NCBI GenBank assembly: GCA_039105265.1
Contig: JAPFFF010000006.1
Span: 2,728,001 to 2,792,000, forward strand
DNA: 64,000 bases
Reading direction: 5' to 3'
Source: Tritrichomonas musculus
Taxonomy: Eukaryota > Parabasalia > Tritrichomonadida > Tritrichomonadidae
A model generated the notes under the pieces. That model made no database searches and was not told the origin of the DNA. It saw only the letters and a list, made by a program, of their open reading frames with translations. A program made the translations under genes and the position numbers. This document shows positions 28,359-39,300 of the stretch, in pieces (within the stretch, counting starts at the first letter, position 1; each line of letters begins with the position of its first letter).

Positions 28359-30614
28359 ATGGACAACTCATCTTGCATTTATACAGTTGGACGTCATGAT
28401 AATGCTGGTATCGGAAGAACGAGCAGTGATGATGCTCCCGGACAAATTTCATTACCAAATGGTTTCATAACCCATGTTGCACTTGGTTGGAAACATGGTC
28501 ATGCAGTTATTAATAATCAGACTTTTTATTCATGGGGTCTCGGCGATTCATGGCGCCTTGCAACAGGAAAACAAGAGAGCTTACCAACACCTACTCGCGT
28601 TGATACTTTTCCTGAAGATTTCAAATTTGGAATGTTAGTTACAGGTGACAAATTCGGTGCAGCTCTTGGAGTTGATGGATCAATTTATGTATGGGGAAGC
28701 GGATATGCACATTTACCGACCAAACAAACTTTAAATTCTCGCGCTTCGTATATCGCCGCTTCTCAAAAAACTTTAGTTGCAGCCTTAGACGATGGAGGCG
28801 CAGTTTCAGTTCAAAGAAAGTTACCACCAGTTTATGTAAAAATTCCAAACGAATTAATATCAATTGTTGCTGCATGCTCTGATTCTTTTGTTTGCGTATG
28901 CAAATCCGGCAATGCTTTTACATGGACTTTTGATAAACCAACACCAACTTTATTAAAACTTTCAAATTTTCAAGCAACAAGGTGCTTCGCATATCAACAT
29001 AATTGCTTTTTTGTTGATAAAGAAAATCAAGTTTTTTGCTACGGAGGAAACGAAGACGGATCTCTTGGGCTTGGAGTTACGGGACGAGTTGAAAGCCCGC
29101 GTAAGATTGAATACCAATTTGAAAGCCAAGTAATTCAAATTGCTGTTGGCGACGACTTTTCGCTTGTTCTTACGGCAGATGGAAAAGTTTATGGAGCAGG
29201 AAATCCTGAAAATAATAGAACCCTAATATCTTTAGAAAATCGTAAATCTCAGAATAAATTTGTTGAATGTGATTTGATAAAAAACAAGCATATAACGCAA
29301 ATAGCAGCAGGATGCTTTACTTCTGCCTTATTAGTTAATGGGGCACTTCCACCTCATCTTGGAAAACCATACAAATCAATTGAAGAATTCCCGACACCAG
29401 AAGATATGTCATCGATGATTGTAGGAGATGATCGTTCTCTTTTAGTTGGTCCAAATCCCGAAATATTTCATAAAATTGGATTAATGCAAGGTGACATCCT
29501 TCAAAAAAATAATGAACGATTCAAAGTTCTTGGAATTTCAGAAAATAAAAAAGTCGTAGTTGTTAATTCCAATTTAAAAGTTATTGAACTTGATTCGGAC
29601 AACAATTTTATTGAAGATTATTTCCTTGAATCAAGAAACCAAGCCAAACTTCAAAGCTTTAAGAAAGCTGATGGTAAAACGATTGTTGTAGATTTAGATG
29701 AAACTCCTTTAATCAAGAAAGGAGGCATCAAAATTAATGATGTACTCGAAAGTGGTGTGAAAATTGTTGGAACTCGTGGTGACTATATTTTTGGTGTCGA
29801 TAAAAACGGTCATTTAGTTTACGTTGATTTTGATAAGGATATCAAAAAAGTTTTTCGTGATGGGAAAGAATATAAAATGTGCCCATTTATCAAAGATCTT
29901 TCTTTCATTGTTGAGACCACTAGTGATTCAGGAGAAATATGCTGCTCTAGTGAATACGGTGCAGGGGAAATTATGGGAAAAATTGGTGATCAGATATGTA
30001 TTAAGTATGCATCTTTATATGGACTTTTAAAAATATGTGACGAAGCTACTACAGTATGCAAAAAGAAGAATGGTACAAGAGACCTTTATACTGAAGACTT
30101 AAAGCTTATTACTGTATCTATAGATGAATTACAAAAAGATCAAACAAACAAAATTTTGCCTTTTGATTTTGTTCAATCTCCTCGTGGTTTTGGAACAGTT
30201 GCAGGCTTTTTTGATAATAAAGTTGCTGTTTGGTTAGAAAATAATAACTCAAAATTTGGTTTGATTTCATTATTTGACAAAAATGAAATTAATGTTATCG
30301 GTAGGCTCTTTTCTCCTTGTATAGTTGAAAATGGAATCAGCGCTAGCTCAGAAGATCTTGCTCAGTATCATTTGATTCCATATGACGAAATCACGGGCGA
30401 GATAACTCAAAATAAACGTGCGTTAGTTAGAGGTGTGAAAAATAATTCTATTGTTTTGAAGGTGGTCGAAAATAATAACGAAATAAATGTTAATTTCAAA
30501 CCTGATGAAAAAATCCAAATTATTAAAAGACATATGATGGTTGCCTGCAATGATGCTTTGGAAGGAACTTCATTATATCGCTCCCAAGCTAATGATCAAA
30601 TTTCCAAAATTTGA
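28359..30614 (+). CDS. RCC1-like beta-propeller protein
   Basis: A 751-residue protein. Residues about 1-330 carry RCC1-type repeats, for example TFYSWGLGDSWRLATG, GSIYVWGSG and CYGGNEDGSLGLGVTG, followed by VIQIAVGDDFSLVLTADGKV. The repeats are seven-bladed-propeller units but are degenerate, with several blades lacking the usual Gly. Residues about 350-750 hold a second, beta-rich region of unknown type with no RCC1 motifs. Family members act as guanine exchange factors for Ran or as protein scaffolds; trichomonads have many RCC1-like proteins and this one is unlikely to be the Ran exchanger. The C-terminal half is not recognised. Confidence 0.72.
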   Translation: MDNSSCIYTVGRHDNAGIGRTSSDDAPGQISLPNGFITHVALGWKHGHAVINNQTFYSWGLGDSWRLATGKQESLPTPTRVDTFPEDFKFGMLVTGDKFGAALGVDGSIYVWGSGYAHLPTKQTLNSRASYIAASQKTLVAALDDGGAVSVQRKLPPVYVKIPNELISIVAACSDSFVCVCKSGNAFTWTFDKPTPTLLKLSNFQATRCFAYQHNCFFVDKENQVFCYGGNEDGSLGLGVTGRVESPRKIEYQFESQVIQIAVGDDFSLVLTADGKVYGAGNPENNRTLISLENRKSQNKFVECDLIKNKHITQIAAGCFTSALLVNGALPPHLGKPYKSIEEFPTPEDMSSMIVGDDRSLLVGPNPEIFHKIGLMQGDILQKNNERFKVLGISENKKVVVVNSNLKVIELDSDNNFIEDYFLESRNQAKLQSFKKADGKTIVVDLDETPLIKKGGIKINDVLESGVKIVGTRGDYIFGVDKNGHLVYVDFDKDIKKVFRDGKEYKMCPFIKDLSFIVETTSDSGEICCSSEYGAGEIMGKIGDQICIKYASLYGLLKICDEATTVCKKKNGTRDLYTEDLKLITVSIDELQKDQTNKILPFDFVQSPRGFGTVAGFFDNKVAVWLENNNSKFGLISLFDKNEINVIGRLFSPCIVENGISASSEDLAQYHLIPYDEITGEITQNKRALVRGVKNNSIVLKVVENNNEINVNFKPDEKIQIIKRHMMVACNDALEGTSLYRSQANDQISKI

Positions 30615-30932
30615 ATACCAATAATATTTTAATATTATTTGTTTTGTATGATTTATCATAAACTTATTTGAATTTTGCCATTTTTTATTTATTCTCTTTT
30701 TCTTATTTTATTTTTATTAAAGAAATCTTCAATTGGCAAGTATTAATTATTGTAATCATACAGTAGTTTCACGCAAACTATTATTAGTAAGTAAAATAGT
30801 GGCTGGTCTAGACAATTTTTGAAATAAAACTTATGATTTAAATATAAAGCAAGAAAACTAATTTAATCCAATTATATTAAATAAATTCAATTTTAAAGCA
30901 ATATATTACATTTACTTAAACATAATACTACA
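30615..30932. other. Spacer between convergent genes
   Basis: AT-rich, no gene seen. TAGTTTCACGCAAACTATTATTAG contains a short inverted repeat (TAGTTT...AAACTA) near 30764. Confidence 0.45.
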
Positions 30933-32498
30933 TTACATAAAAACATTATCCATAAATTCATGCGGGGATAAGAGTTCTGTCGACATGAAAATAAATTCAT
31001 CGTTGGGTCGACATATCTCAGCTATTTTTTTCAATATAGACAATTCAACTGATGTCATTCCGCCAATTATACCAACAAACCATCTAAACTTTCCATTTGG
31101 AAGATAATTCATTGTTGATAAATAACTATCTTTATAAGGAAACTTTGGTCTTTTCCATTCATCAGTTAGAATTAGACCAAATAAAGCTTCAATAAATGTT
31201 ATTGATCTTGTGATATCAGCAATTTTTTGGGGAGGCGCTATTTTTTCATTTGTTACAGCTATTTCGTCAATTTGATTCCATTTTGAAAAAGATGTAATAC
31301 CATATTTTGCAGAAAGAAGTCTAGCAATAGATTTAGTAGCGTCTTTATTTTGAGCATAATGAAGAGAAGATAGCATTCGATAAGAAAGGCACATACCCCT
31401 TCTTTTAAAATCTTCTTCATCATGTAAATCTAGTAAAGGAACGCACCTACCAAATTTCTTAGCATCAACTTGATTTTTTTGAATTTTAATAACCAAATCA
31501 AGAAAATACTCTTCCATTAATCTCTTATATAAAGCATTTAAAACTTGAGTATGATCTTGTATCAAATTTTCTGTGGTTGTATTTTTGAAATCGGTGAAAC
31601 CAACTGTTCTACTTGCTTCACTTAAAGTAAGTAATTTTATTTTTGCAAATAATGGATCATTTTCTGTAGAGATTGGCAATTTACCTACAGAATATCTTGA
31701 AATTCTTAAAATATTGGCCAATTTTCTTTCATTGATTCTGCTTTCATATTCATTCCATAAACCAAGTTCTTCGAGGATACCAATATAACTATCATCAACA
31801 TTCATTAAACTTTGCAAATCAATCGCTCGATCGAATAAAATTAAAATATTTCTTCCAGGAGGAATGTCAGAATTATGGCAAATATCAAGAAATCCTTTAG
31901 AAATATCTGAAGAAAAACTTCCAACAGCATAAACGCGGCTAAAATGACCAAATATATAAGCCAACGATGCTAGAACAGTTTTTAAAGCTTTCGATTGATA
32001 TAAAGGTGCATGGAGAAAAATTTCTTTAAAAGATCCAACTGAGATTTTTAAAAAATGCTTATAAGGTATAAATGGAAAGCACAATGAAGTGAATGCTTTA
32101 AAATTAATAGGCATTTTCCATACATTAAATTTGAGTGAATGAGATAAAATTGGAATAGACACAAATATAACTGGGTTTGGTCTAGAACTAATAAGAGGCA
32201 TTTTACATAATGCTAGTAATTTACTTGGACGACCAATATATAATATGGTGTCTTCTGGAGCTAAATAAATATCAGGTTTCTCACCACTTTTCCTTTCTTT
32301 AATTTCAATATTCTGGTCAATAGGAAGGCATTTGATATCTGAAGTATACTGTTGTGATATATCAAAAAAATAGAGCCAGTAATCATTCTCGAAAAAGTAA
32401 AAATATACATTTGGATATTGTTCTCTAAGATTTAATAAAGCAGTTCCAGCAACATCATTAAAACGTAAGGAATAATCGCTTTGCCTATTTATTGTCAT
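30933..32498 (-). CDS. Sec1/Munc18-family (VPS33-like) protein
   Basis: A 521-residue protein. The family hallmark ILILFDRAIDLQSLM (residues about 221-235) matches the (I/L)xxDRxxDxxSPL motif of SM proteins. Near the C-terminus, WFVGIIGGMTSVELSILKKI is the VGGxTxxEIxAIR-type helix of this family. The length is shorter than the usual 560-600 residues. SM proteins clamp SNARE bundles. The arrangement fits VPS33, the HOPS/CORVET subunit for endolysosomal fusion, better than Sec1 or SLY1, but subfamily assignment needs a tree. Confidence 0.78.
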   Translation of the reverse strand: MTINRQSDYSLRFNDVAGTALLNLREQYPNVYFYFFENDYWLYFFDISQQYTSDIKCLPIDQNIEIKERKSGEKPDIYLAPEDTILYIGRPSKLLALCKMPLISSRPNPVIFVSIPILSHSLKFNVWKMPINFKAFTSLCFPFIPYKHFLKISVGSFKEIFLHAPLYQSKALKTVLASLAYIFGHFSRVYAVGSFSSDISKGFLDICHNSDIPPGRNILILFDRAIDLQSLMNVDDSYIGILEELGLWNEYESRINERKLANILRISRYSVGKLPISTENDPLFAKIKLLTLSEASRTVGFTDFKNTTTENLIQDHTQVLNALYKRLMEEYFLDLVIKIQKNQVDAKKFGRCVPLLDLHDEEDFKRRGMCLSYRMLSSLHYAQNKDATKSIARLLSAKYGITSFSKWNQIDEIAVTNEKIAPPQKIADITRSITFIEALFGLILTDEWKRPKFPYKDSYLSTMNYLPNGKFRWFVGIIGGMTSVELSILKKIAEICRPNDEFIFMSTELLSPHEFMDNVFM

Positions 32499-32737
32499 AA
32501 TATTTCATTTATAAAAAATTGTGTGACAATCAGAAATAATGGATCAACTATTTCCTCAATTATTACAAAATAATAACTAAAGTATATAAATTAAGATCAT
32601 TTATTACTATTTATATATGATATAAAATCAATAAAAATACCAAATTAGCATTCAAATTTGGAAGATACTGAACCTATAATTTTTGGGATAGAATTAAAAC
32701 ACTTTACATCATGTGATCAAAATGTCATATTGTAATT

Positions 32738-35719
32738 ATGATGAAAAGCAAAACGTCAGACGATTATTATGATTCTATTAATAAAGTTAGTACGAACAGT
32801 TTCCAATTTTTATGCGATTTTATTTTGAAGTTGATTCCAAGAACGAGCGAATCTGTTTCCAAATCGTTTTTAGACCATCTCAAATACACTTTAAAACACC
32901 AAGAAAACGAAATAAATAACTTATCGGCTTACTTAGCAGCTTCTTACTCAATTCGAGATCGTCTAATTCAGCTTTTCAATATTACAATGAATTATTTTAT
33001 TTCAGTCAAGGCCAAACAATTATATTATGTTTCATCAGAATTTTTAATTGGACGCTTTTTACAAAATTCTTTATTAAATTTGCAATTAGAAGACGTTTTT
33101 CATCAATCACTCAGCCAATTTGGTATTGATTTAAATGATATATATGATGAAGAATATGATATGGGACCTGGGAGTAGTGGAATTGGAAGATATGCTGCTT
33201 GCTTATTAGATTCTTTAGCATCTCTAAATTATCCGGCATGGGGATACGGACTTTTTTACTCCAATGGCTATTTCAAACAGACATTTGATGAAAAAGGGCA
33301 TCAAAAAGATGATGAAATAGAACCTTTTCTCAGCTCAATTAAACCATGGCGCATTGAAAGACCTTCAATTAATTATGATATTAATTTTGGAGGGAAATTT
33401 TATATAGAAACAAATACATGGGTAGAAAAAAAGACTATTAAAGCTATTGCTAATGATTTTTTAATACCAGGATATCATACAATTAATACTCTTACTCTTC
33501 GTTTATGGTCATCAACTGATATGAATCTTCAAATTGATTCAGATGATGAAGAGATGTCATGTTTAACTCATAAAATTTATCCAGATGATTCTAACGATAT
33601 TAATATTTTGAAAAAGAGATTGCTTCAAGAATACTTATTATCATCAGCCACGATACAAGATATTATAAATCGTTTAACACATGAACAAAAAGGAAAGATT
33701 CATGAGTTGCCGCAATTTGCCGCAATTCATCTGAATAATACTCAGCCATCTTTGATGGCAATAGAATTACTCAGAATTTTAATCGATGAAGAAAATATGG
33801 ACATTGTAGAAGCCATTACAATTGTTAATCAAACTTTTTCATTTACATGTCAATCCATTATCCCAATGACTTTCGAAAGATGGCCACTTCCACTTTTTAA
33901 TGAATTATTACCACGACATTTACAAATCATATATGATTTAAATGCATTTTATTTAAGTCAATCATCAGAAAATCAAGCAGAAATATCAATCATTGAAGAA
34001 TCAAATCCCAAACAAATTAGAATGATAAATTTGTCTATTATTTGTTCTCAATGTGTAAATGGCGTCTCAGAAAGACAAACGAATATGCTAAATAGCATAT
34101 TCAATCACTTTGGTCAAAATAAATTTTTAAATATTACAAATGGCGTTTCAATTCGAAAATGGGTTCATCATTGCAACAGACCACTTTCCGAATTAATAAC
34201 TGAATCTCTTGACGGCAATGACTTATGGCCAGTATTTAACACAGCAAAAGAAGAAAATATTTATCATGCTGATTTTGATAAAAATAATTACCAAAATGCA
34301 ATAATTGAATTTGAAGAAGAAGAAGAAGAAGGAAAAGTTGGTGATGACAATCAAGATGATGATGACATTGATAATACATATTCTAGTAGTGACAACAGCA
34401 ATGAAAGTGAATATGAGAATGAAAACACAACTGATAGCGATGACGATAACTATATCCAGAATACTAAATCTAAAAAAATCAAGAAGAAAAAAAACAGTAA
34501 CAAAGGCAAACAAAAAAGAAAGCTAGAGAATAGCTCCAGCGATGATAATAGTACAGATGACAACCTAGACAATGACAATGACAATCAGAAAAAAATGAAG
34601 GGAAAAAAAAGCACAAATTGCGACAGCGATAATGAGAGTATGAACAGTAGTAGCCACTCAATCTCAAAAAGTACCAAAAAAAACGGATATGAGATTGATC
34701 ATATTCAGAAGAACATTGACTTTAACAAGACACCTGACATGATTCGATCTCTACCAGATGATTCAAATTTTATCGAACGTTTCAGTGAAATCAAGTACCA
34801 GAACAAAATCAATCTTTCTAAACTTGTTGAATCGCTTTGTGGAATTGATATAGATCCTGATTTCCAATTATTTGATGTACAAGCGAAAGAATTCAAACAC
34901 CACCATCGTCAGTCTCTTCATATATTTTCTATAATATATCGATATCTGACACTTGTCACAAAAAGTGAAGAAGAAAAAATAAACGTACAACCACGAGCAT
35001 TCATAATTGCTGGAAAAGCGTCCCCATGTTCAAAGTTTCTCAAAGAAATCGTTCTTCTTATCAATAATGTGGCAAATGTTATAAACGATGATGAAAGCCT
35101 TCACAATTTTTTGAGAGTTGCTTTTATACCAAATTATAATGTATCTATTGCAGAAGTTCTCGTTGCTGGAGCGGATGTGAACGACTCAATATCAACACCT
35201 TGCATGGAAGCTGCTGCTACATCAAACATGAAGTTTGCGTTGAATGGAAGCTTGATTGTGGGTACAAGAGATGGTACCAATATCGAATTGTCAATTGAAA
35301 AGGATGATGAAAGCATGAATGTATTTTTCTTTGGATATCCAGAAGAACTACTTGAAGATGGTCGAGAGGGAACAAAAACGCAATTTAATGAAAAATTGAA
35401 ATATGTTTTCGATGCTATTAAACAGGACCAGTTTGGTCCTCACGAGCAATATGAAAATATTATTAGTACAATTGAAAATTATGATTATGACTTGATTTCA
35501 GCGGACTTTGATGATTACTTGGAGGCTCAAGAAAAGGTAGATTTAGCCTATCAGAATGAAAGTAATATTAAAATAGAAAATAGAAGAGTCGCTGCTATTC
35601 AGATTATGGAAAAATTGTCATCAGATAGAGCAGCTGTAGAATATGCAGAAAAAATGTGGAACATAAAGCAATACCCTGTACCAATTAAATACGTATCAGA
35701 TGATGAAGATGAAATATAA
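32738..35719 (+). CDS. Degenerate glycogen-phosphorylase homologue with acidic insertion
   Basis: A 993-residue protein (the family is usually about 840). Homology covers the whole enzyme: LYYVSSEFLIGRFL, GIGRYAACLLDSLASL, PMTFERWPLPLFNELLPRH, ITNGVSIRKW, LFDVQAKEFKHHHRQSLH and STPCMEAAATSNMKFALNGS. The PLP lysine is kept (NMKF, residue about 832). Several active-site residues are changed: SHAVNGV is SQCVNGV, and the phosphate site normally reading VQVKRIHEYKR is VQAKEFKHHHR. Residues about 525-650 are an inserted acidic, Ser/Asn/Lys-rich low-complexity stretch. Some phosphorylase-fold or regulatory role remains likely; catalysis is doubtful. Confidence 0.85.
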   Translation: MMKSKTSDDYYDSINKVSTNSFQFLCDFILKLIPRTSESVSKSFLDHLKYTLKHQENEINNLSAYLAASYSIRDRLIQLFNITMNYFISVKAKQLYYVSSEFLIGRFLQNSLLNLQLEDVFHQSLSQFGIDLNDIYDEEYDMGPGSSGIGRYAACLLDSLASLNYPAWGYGLFYSNGYFKQTFDEKGHQKDDEIEPFLSSIKPWRIERPSINYDINFGGKFYIETNTWVEKKTIKAIANDFLIPGYHTINTLTLRLWSSTDMNLQIDSDDEEMSCLTHKIYPDDSNDINILKKRLLQEYLLSSATIQDIINRLTHEQKGKIHELPQFAAIHLNNTQPSLMAIELLRILIDEENMDIVEAITIVNQTFSFTCQSIIPMTFERWPLPLFNELLPRHLQIIYDLNAFYLSQSSENQAEISIIEESNPKQIRMINLSIICSQCVNGVSERQTNMLNSIFNHFGQNKFLNITNGVSIRKWVHHCNRPLSELITESLDGNDLWPVFNTAKEENIYHADFDKNNYQNAIIEFEEEEEEGKVGDDNQDDDDIDNTYSSSDNSNESEYENENTTDSDDDNYIQNTKSKKIKKKKNSNKGKQKRKLENSSSDDNSTDDNLDNDNDNQKKMKGKKSTNCDSDNESMNSSSHSISKSTKKNGYEIDHIQKNIDFNKTPDMIRSLPDDSNFIERFSEIKYQNKINLSKLVESLCGIDIDPDFQLFDVQAKEFKHHHRQSLHIFSIIYRYLTLVTKSEEEKINVQPRAFIIAGKASPCSKFLKEIVLLINNVANVINDDESLHNFLRVAFIPNYNVSIAEVLVAGADVNDSISTPCMEAAATSNMKFALNGSLIVGTRDGTNIELSIEKDDESMNVFFFGYPEELLEDGREGTKTQFNEKLKYVFDAIKQDQFGPHEQYENIISTIENYDYDLISADFDDYLEAQEKVDLAYQNESNIKIENRRVAAIQIMEKLSSDRAAVEYAEKMWNIKQYPVPIKYVSDDEDEI

Positions 35720-36323
35720 AAATCGTATTTTATTAAATAATTTCTCAAACTTTTTGAAAATGTTACTATTGAAAAAGTTACATCTGTGTTAAAAATAAAT
35801 ATATGCTTTACTTCGATAAAATTATAGACACAATTTATTTTTTTTATTCTATTTAGATTTATCATCAAATCTTAAAAATGATTTTTTATATAAACTTTCT
35901 TTTAATTAAAAAAAATTGAATGGTGAATATTTATTATGTTTTGAATTACACATGAAACAATGACTAATATAATGTAATGGTGTATTTATATCTATTAAAA
36001 AACATTTTCTGTCTTAATAATTATTAACAACTTATTGATCTATATTCACTTATATTTTTTGTTATTGAGGAAAAGATATTTTCATTAAAAACAGAAAATA
36101 ATGATCACGACTTTAGTATAGTTTCAAATTTAAGGTTTTTTTTTCGTACTTGGAAGAAAATAAATCTGATTAAAATAGAATAAGAATAATAAATTAATAA
36201 ATTAATAAATTATTATTTATTTTTTATACATTTTAAATGCAAATAACTATAATTAAATTGCAAAAATAATTTATTTATTGAGATTTTGATGAAATAAAAA
36301 TTAAATGAATTGAAAATATTTAA
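35720..36323. other. AT-rich intergenic region
   Basis: No gene or structured repeat seen beyond short AATTAATAA iterations near 36190-36215. Confidence 0.5.
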
Positions 36324-39300
36324 ATGCATATTTGTTCAAGCAAAAAACTAAAAATTTTAATGGAAGATGAAATATTGCAATATCAAATTAACAACGGAGA
36401 TATACAAAAGATAAGAGCAAAAAATCATAAAAGTGAAACAATTTCAAATTTTTTTTCAGACTTAATTCCCGACATCGATGACAAGTCTATTTTTTTAATC
36501 TCACGACCGAATAATAAATCACAAATTGTATTAAATCCTCGAACACAAATTAGTAAATTTTTAAATGAAAATTCAGGAGATTTGATTCTAATATATACCC
36601 CTCAAACATTTATATTTCAAGATAAAAAACAAATATTTCATTTTTCAAAAGATATAAAAATATCTGATTTAAAGCAAAAGTTGAAAGCAGGATTTAAAAT
36701 TGATAAAGATCAAAACATCAAGATTTTCGTTAAAGAGCATGACGACCTAAATCATTTTTTTAATAGTGAAAAACGCAGTTTTTACAAGTATATAAAACCC
36801 AATTTAACCTACATAATTACAATAAACCAATCAAATGAAATATCGAATGATGATTATAATTATACGAATAGTGCAGAGTCAACAGGTATCACAAGCAATA
36901 CACAAAAACCACCAAAAACTAATAACGAAAACAATACAAATAACAGTGATAAGAAAAAGCCATTAATACCAAATTCGCCAAAAAAATCGAGAACATTACC
37001 TCTCAAAAAGCAGCCCTCAGAAAAAGTTTCCATTTTTTCACAAACTGTAAATAATGACAAAAAGAAAGAATATTCAGTTGATTATCAAATTAATAATGGC
37101 CAAACCCGCAAAATATCATTTCCAGAAAAACGAGGAAAAACGATTTTCGACATTTTTTCAAGAATTTTTCCAGATTTGAATGAAAAACAGTTACTTTTTG
37201 TGATGGTTTGTGAAGACCAAACGTTGATACTACTGAGTCCTCAATCATTAATAAGAGACATCATTGATAACAACTCGTTATTGAAAATATTCACGCCATT
37301 CAATTTTTCTTACAATCAAGAAGACATTCAATTTTCATTCAAATTTTCTGTTACAATTTCAGAGCTCAAACAAAATTTGAAAGATGCATTCAAAATTGAT
37401 AAGGACAAAAATATTGTCCTTTCAGTTCGTGACCATGACGAGCTAAATGAGCAATTCAATACCGATCGTCATCACTTCATCAAGTACGTCCAACCGAACC
37501 TTTTTTTTGACATAACGGTTGACGAATTCCGTTTCATTTTGATAAATGAAATTGAAGGCAGAAACGATAGGATTGAAAAAGTTGTAGATAGCTTCATGAC
37601 AGCGAGAAGACTCATCAAAGAGTTCGTCATTGAAAACCAGCTCCAAATCACAAGTGGTTACATTTTACGGCTCCGTTTTGACGAGAACAGATATGTTTTA
37701 CCTTCGACGGTTTTGGCCAATTTCAAAGGCGAATCATTGGAGCTTCATCTCGTCAAGCAGTCCATCAACAACATCGTCATAAACGGTCGCACTTACAAGT
37801 ATGCTTTTGACGATATTTTTTCAGAAGAAAACCACCCAACCGTTGAGAATTGTAAAACGGTTATTCTTCAGAATTACTTTTTCAATAACAAGTACGTTAA
37901 TCCTGACGATCTCTTCTTCTTCACCGAGAATAGAATGATCGCTGACCCAGACTCAACAATGCATTGCCACCACAGACGGACACTTGAGGTCCTGATTGGC
38001 TACATCTTCGAAAATCGCAAGAATTCGATTTTTTACTATCCGCTTGAAGCGACGGTTGAAGAGGCCAAAAAAGACAACGAATGGTCAAATGTCCAAAATA
38101 TGTCAAATGGCACTGAAATCATTGAAACAGAGAAACTTTTTGATAGCTGTTACAATGAGCCAATTTTTGTGTTGAAAACGATCAAACTTTATTTGGACGT
38201 TAACGGTTATTCATGTTCACAATTATTTCTTGAGAATGTCACATTCAAAGAAGTCAAAGAATTAATTGTGAAGGATTCAATACTCTTTCAAAAATTGAAT
38301 GAAAACCGCCAACAAAAAGACTATTCGACCGATGTTCTTTTGTTTTTTAAATCAAGAGAAATCAAGGACAATTCAGTGGTCTGTTCGCATCTGACATCGA
38401 AAGAAACAAAGATTCGTGCGATTCTTCGTCCTCTTTATAATGTCACTTTTGAGCTCTCTATCGGCACTAAATTCAATGAGTCATTTCAACATGGAACAAA
38501 AATATCTGAAATTTGTCACTTTTTGTTCGAAAAATATAAAACTCCATACATTATAACCGCCAATTCAATACCTCTGAAAAATGAGAGATGCGTCCAAGAT
38601 TACATCGACCAGCAGCCTTTCTTGTTGAGAATAACAAACCCTTCTTATTTCTTCATTTTAAACGGTCAACGGACTGCTATTCAGCTTCGAAACTCAATCA
38701 CTTCAATTGAGGCGAAAATTCACGTCATGATTGTCTTATTGAAAAAGATCACAAACAAGCGTTTGTTCTCATTTAGAGTTGACGGGAAAAAAATGAGTGA
38801 TTATGACATCCTGCCCTCATACAAAGATATTGAAATTGACCTTACACCGTTAAAAATGACCTTCATATTCAATTTGCCAGATTTAAATAAAATTTATTTC
38901 CAACTGAAAAAAGAAAACAACAACGAAGAAGAAGAAATTAATGATGGTGATGACAAAATTATAAAAATTAATTTTTCTTCCACTTTTTCTGATGTTAAGA
39001 AAAAGATATCAGATATTCTGAAAAATAAAAAATTTGAATTAAAATTTTTTTATGGCAAAAAAGAATTGAATGATGATCTTCATTTTTCAGAAGTTCATCA
39101 AGAGAACAAGATGAATATGATTAAAGTTGTCATGTGCAAGAAGAAGATCACATTCATTTCAAATGAAGACGAAAGCATCACAGAAGAACACATGGTTTAT
39201 TTAGATGAAGAAGTGGCCAAATATAAACAGAAATTTTTGAATGAAAAAGTGAGCAACATTAAGCGTATTATGCTGATGACAGACGATGGTGATGAGATCC

